This document shows positions 6,046-7,794 of a stretch of 7,794 bases of DNA, piece by piece. Numbering within the stretch: position 1 is the first letter of the stretch; every line of letters begins with the position of its first letter. The DNA comes from Acutalibacter sp. (GTDB lineage: Bacteria > Bacillota > Clostridia > Oscillospirales > Acutalibacteraceae), in contig JAAWSH010000071.1 in NCBI GenBank assembly GCA_022801475.1, forward strand, positions 1 to 7,794, in the 5' to 3' direction. Both the position numbers and the translations under genes were made by a program. The notes below the pieces were generated by a model. The model had not been told where the DNA came from and ran no database searches. It saw only the letters and a list, made by a program, of their open reading frames with translations.

Positions 6046-6944
6046 AGCATTTACTAAAGCTGCTGGACATGACCGGCGAGGAGATCATTGAGGTACTGAA
6101 TCTGGCCGACCAGCTGAAATATGAGACCAAACACGGCATTGAGCACCACCTGCTAAAGGGCAAGTGCCTGGGCATGATCTTCGAGAAATCCTCTACCCGC
6201 ACCCGGGTTTCTTTTGAGGTGGGTATTAACCAGCTGGGGGGCTACGCGGTGGTGCTGGCCTCTGAGGGCTCCCAGATTGGCCGGGGCGAGCCGGTGCAGG
6301 ATACCGCCCGGGTGCTTTCCCGCTATGTAGATGGAATTATGATCCGCACCTTTGGCCAGGACGAGGTGGAGGACCTTGCAAAGTACGGAAGTGTGCCCGT
6401 GATCAACGGTCTTACCGACTTCTGCCATCCCTGCCAGGTGCTGGCGGACCTGATGACCATTCGGGAATTCAAGGGCTCCTTGGAGGGGCTAAAAATGTGC
6501 TTTATCGGCGATGGAAACAATATGATGAACTCCCTGATTGTCGGCGGTCTGAAAGTAGGCATGGCGGTTTCTGTGGCCTGCCCGGAGGGTTATCGCCCGC
6601 CCCAGGAGATTTTAGAGTTTGCCGCTCAATATGACCGCTTTACCCTCACCGATTCCCCGATGGAGGCTGCTAAGGACGCGGACGTGGTGATTACCGACGT
6701 GTGGACTTCCATGGGCCAGGAGGAAGAACGGGCCAAGCGGGAGGCTGCTTTTAAAGGCTATTGCGTAGACGCCGCCCTAATGGCCCAGGCCAAACCGGAC
6801 GCCATGGTACAGCATTGCCTGCCTGCCCATCGGGGAGAAGAGATTAGCGAAGAGGTCTTTGAGGCCAACGCTCAGTATATATTTGAGGAGGCCGAAAACC
6901 GCCTGCACGCCCAGAAAGCGGTAATGGTTAAGGTAATGGGATAA
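6042..6944 (+). CDS. argF: Ornithine carbamoyltransferase
   Basis: Cytoplasmic transferase that joins carbamoyl phosphate and ornithine to give citrulline, the sixth arginine step. The protein is 300 aa, typical for anabolic enzymes. The carbamoyl-phosphate loop is SSTRTR (50-55); HPCQ (129-132) is the second phosphate-site motif. Ornithine is bound by DVWTSMGQE (219-227, the mobile SMG loop) and by HCLPAHRGEEI (258-268), where Cys259 is expected near the substrate. FIGDGNNMMNSL marks the start of the second domain. All key residues are present. Start and argD stop share ATGA. It is the last plus-strand gene; no further arg gene follows. An arcB-type catabolic enzyme is conceivable by family, but the biosynthetic neighbours argue against it. 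Confidence 0.97.
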   Translation: MKHLLKLLDMTGEEIIEVLNLADQLKYETKHGIEHHLLKGKCLGMIFEKSSTRTRVSFEVGINQLGGYAVVLASEGSQIGRGEPVQDTARVLSRYVDGIMIRTFGQDEVEDLAKYGSVPVINGLTDFCHPCQVLADLMTIREFKGSLEGLKMCFIGDGNNMMNSLIVGGLKVGMAVSVACPEGYRPPQEILEFAAQYDRFTLTDSPMEAAKDADVVITDVWTSMGQEEERAKREAAFKGYCVDAALMAQAKPDAMVQHCLPAHRGEEISEEVFEANAQYIFEEAENRLHAQKAVMVKVMG

Positions 6945-6976
6945 CAAAAACCGTGTGCGCATGATCCTAAATAGTA

Positions 6977-6989
6977 AGCCCAAAGGGCT
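6977..6989 (+). other. Small stem-loop after argF
   Basis: AGCCC pairs with GGGCT around loop AAA. It is short and lacks a T-run, so a terminator role is doubtful. Confidence 0.3.
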
Positions 6990-7001
6990 GCGGCGGTTTG
7001 G

Positions 7002-7093
7002 ACAAAATGAGAAGGACTTCCTGCGAAGAAGGGGGCCAGTATGGTCCCTTCTGGTATTTACCCGTGCTGGCAGGAGGGTCCTTTCTCTTTTGT
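7002..7093. terminator. Foldback between convergent genes, possible bidirectional terminator
   Basis: ACAAAATGAGAAGGACTTCC followed by TGC (7002-7024) is an imperfect inverted repeat of 7070-7093, whose complement begins ACAAAAGAGAAAGGACC. An inner hairpin pairs AGAAGGGGGCC (7027-7037) with GGTCCCTTCT (7043-7052) around AGTAT. Read on either strand, a GC-containing stem (TCCTGC/GCAGGA) is followed by a pyrimidine-rich, T-containing run: TTTCTCTTTT to the right, and CTTCTCATTTT to the left. That symmetry fits a two-way terminator between argF and the facing gene, which starts its last codons at 7103. The T-runs are interrupted, so efficiency is uncertain. It could instead be a dispersed palindromic repeat. 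Confidence 0.5.
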
Positions 7094-7102
7094 GGGCGCT
7101 GT

Positions 7103-7794
7103 TTAGGGCTTTGTGGGTTGTACAAGGGGAGGCAGCAGGCCAGTGTCCCGGAATACGGAGTAAAGCATAAAAAAACCTACCACATAGACCAGTACCCACA
7201 AGCTGCCAGCCACCAGGGAAAAATATAGGGCGGCCACCATGACCAATGGGTGTATTTTGGTAGAGGAGGAGACCAGCCGGGGCTCGATTACCTGGCGGAT
7301 ACAGGTCATGACCAGCCATCCCACCAGAATGCCCGCCGAGCGGCCGTAGGCGCCGGTTAATAGCTGGTAAATAGCCACAGGGGCAAATACGATGCCAGGC
7401 CCCAGCACTGGCAGTACATCGGCGATACAAGCGGCTAACGCGGTGATTAGCGGGTAAGGAGCATTCAACACCGAAAGAATGACAAAGGCTTCACAAAAGC
7501 TAATAAAGTAAATCAGCGCATAGGATAACATGGTACGTCGGCCTGTACCTGCAGAGCTTTTCGCGGCCAGCTTTAGCTGCCGCACCGCACCTGTGGTCAG
7601 CAGACCTTTGGCCCAGCGCTGTAGAGGAATAAAATCCCGGGCAATGAAGAAGGCGGAAAGCGAAGCTGTGAGTACCAAAGTGACCAGGGCCGGCAGAGAA
7701 GTGAGTAGCCCCAGCAGCCCAGAGAGCAGAGCGGTGGCCAGGTCCATGCTGTTTTTCAGCAGATCCATCAGCTCTTGCTGGTTGCGCTGGAAAA
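7103..7794 (-). CDS. AI-2E/YtvI-family membrane protein, C-terminal part (5' end outside window)
   Basis: About 229 C-terminal residues of a polytopic membrane protein of the AI-2E transporter/permease family, whose full proteins are about 350-380 aa. The frame is open through the right edge (residues FQRNQQEL precede the first Met), so the Met at 7768 is not shown to be the start. Hydrophobic segments include LGLLTSLPALVTLVLTAS, an MLSYALIYFISF helix, the family-typical DVLPVLGPGIVFAPVAIYQL re-entrant region, a GILVGWLVMTC helix, the conserved RQVIEPRLVS motif, and the last two helices around HPLVMVAALYFSL and LVYVVGFFMLY. The RQ-EP-LV and HPL pattern points to the sporulation protein YtvI subgroup; that assignment is less certain than the superfamily. 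It converges on argF and is not part of the operon. Confidence 0.85.
   Translation of the reverse strand, partial: FQRNQQELMDLLKNSMDLATALLSGLLGLLTSLPALVTLVLTASLSAFFIARDFIPLQRWAKGLLTTGAVRQLKLAAKSSAGTGRRTMLSYALIYFISFCEAFVILSVLNAPYPLITALAACIADVLPVLGPGIVFAPVAIYQLLTGAYGRSAGILVGWLVMTCIRQVIEPRLVSSSTKIHPLVMVAALYFSLVAGSLWVLVYVVGFFMLYSVFRDTGLLPPLVQPTKP

Noticed and set aside
6955..7228. Two overlapping plus-strand frames (71 and 76 codons) after argF
   Set aside because: They run through the foldback and then antisense into the YtvI-like gene, and have no RBS or recognisable domain.

Overview
The window is the 3' part of an arginine-biosynthesis operon from a GC-rich, probably spore-forming Clostridia-type Firmicute. 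A family such as Oscillospiraceae or Ruminococcaceae is an inference from gene content, strong GGAG-type ribosome binding sites and GC-rich third codon positions; no rRNA or marker gene is present to prove it. The plus strand reads argH (3' end only), argC, argJ, a small membrane protein, argB, a DUF3795 cysteine-rich protein, argD and argF. A 5'-truncated gene for a YtvI/AI-2E-family membrane protein converges from the minus strand at the right edge.

Layout: argH and argC are 2 nt apart. A 58-nt gap leads to argJ. About 350 nt of mostly non-coding DNA (2784-3136) follow and contain a roughly 160-bp imperfect foldback element. The small membrane gene comes next and ends 21 nt before argB. After argB a 208-nt gap (4322-4529) contains three GC-rich hairpins, bracketed by a 35-bp direct duplication of the argB-stop/DUF3795-start junction. 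argD follows after 91 nt, and argD and argF overlap by 4 nt (ATGA). A 158-nt convergent intergenic region with a second foldback, a possible two-way terminator, separates argF from the minus-strand gene.

Pathway logic: ArgB, ArgC, ArgD and ArgJ carry N-acetylglutamate to ornithine. ArgJ moves the acetyl group from N-acetylornithine back to glutamate, so this is the cyclic route. ArgF makes citrulline and ArgH releases arginine and fumarate. argG, carAB, argR and any argA or argE are not in the window. ArgB has the N-terminal helix sequence of arginine-inhibited kinases, as expected for a cyclic pathway.

I found no convincing novel multi-gene system. The parts worth a second look are the two unexplained small genes embedded in the operon (membrane protein and DUF3795), the foldback elements, and the duplicated gene junction, which looks like the scar of an insertion between argB and the DUF3795 gene.
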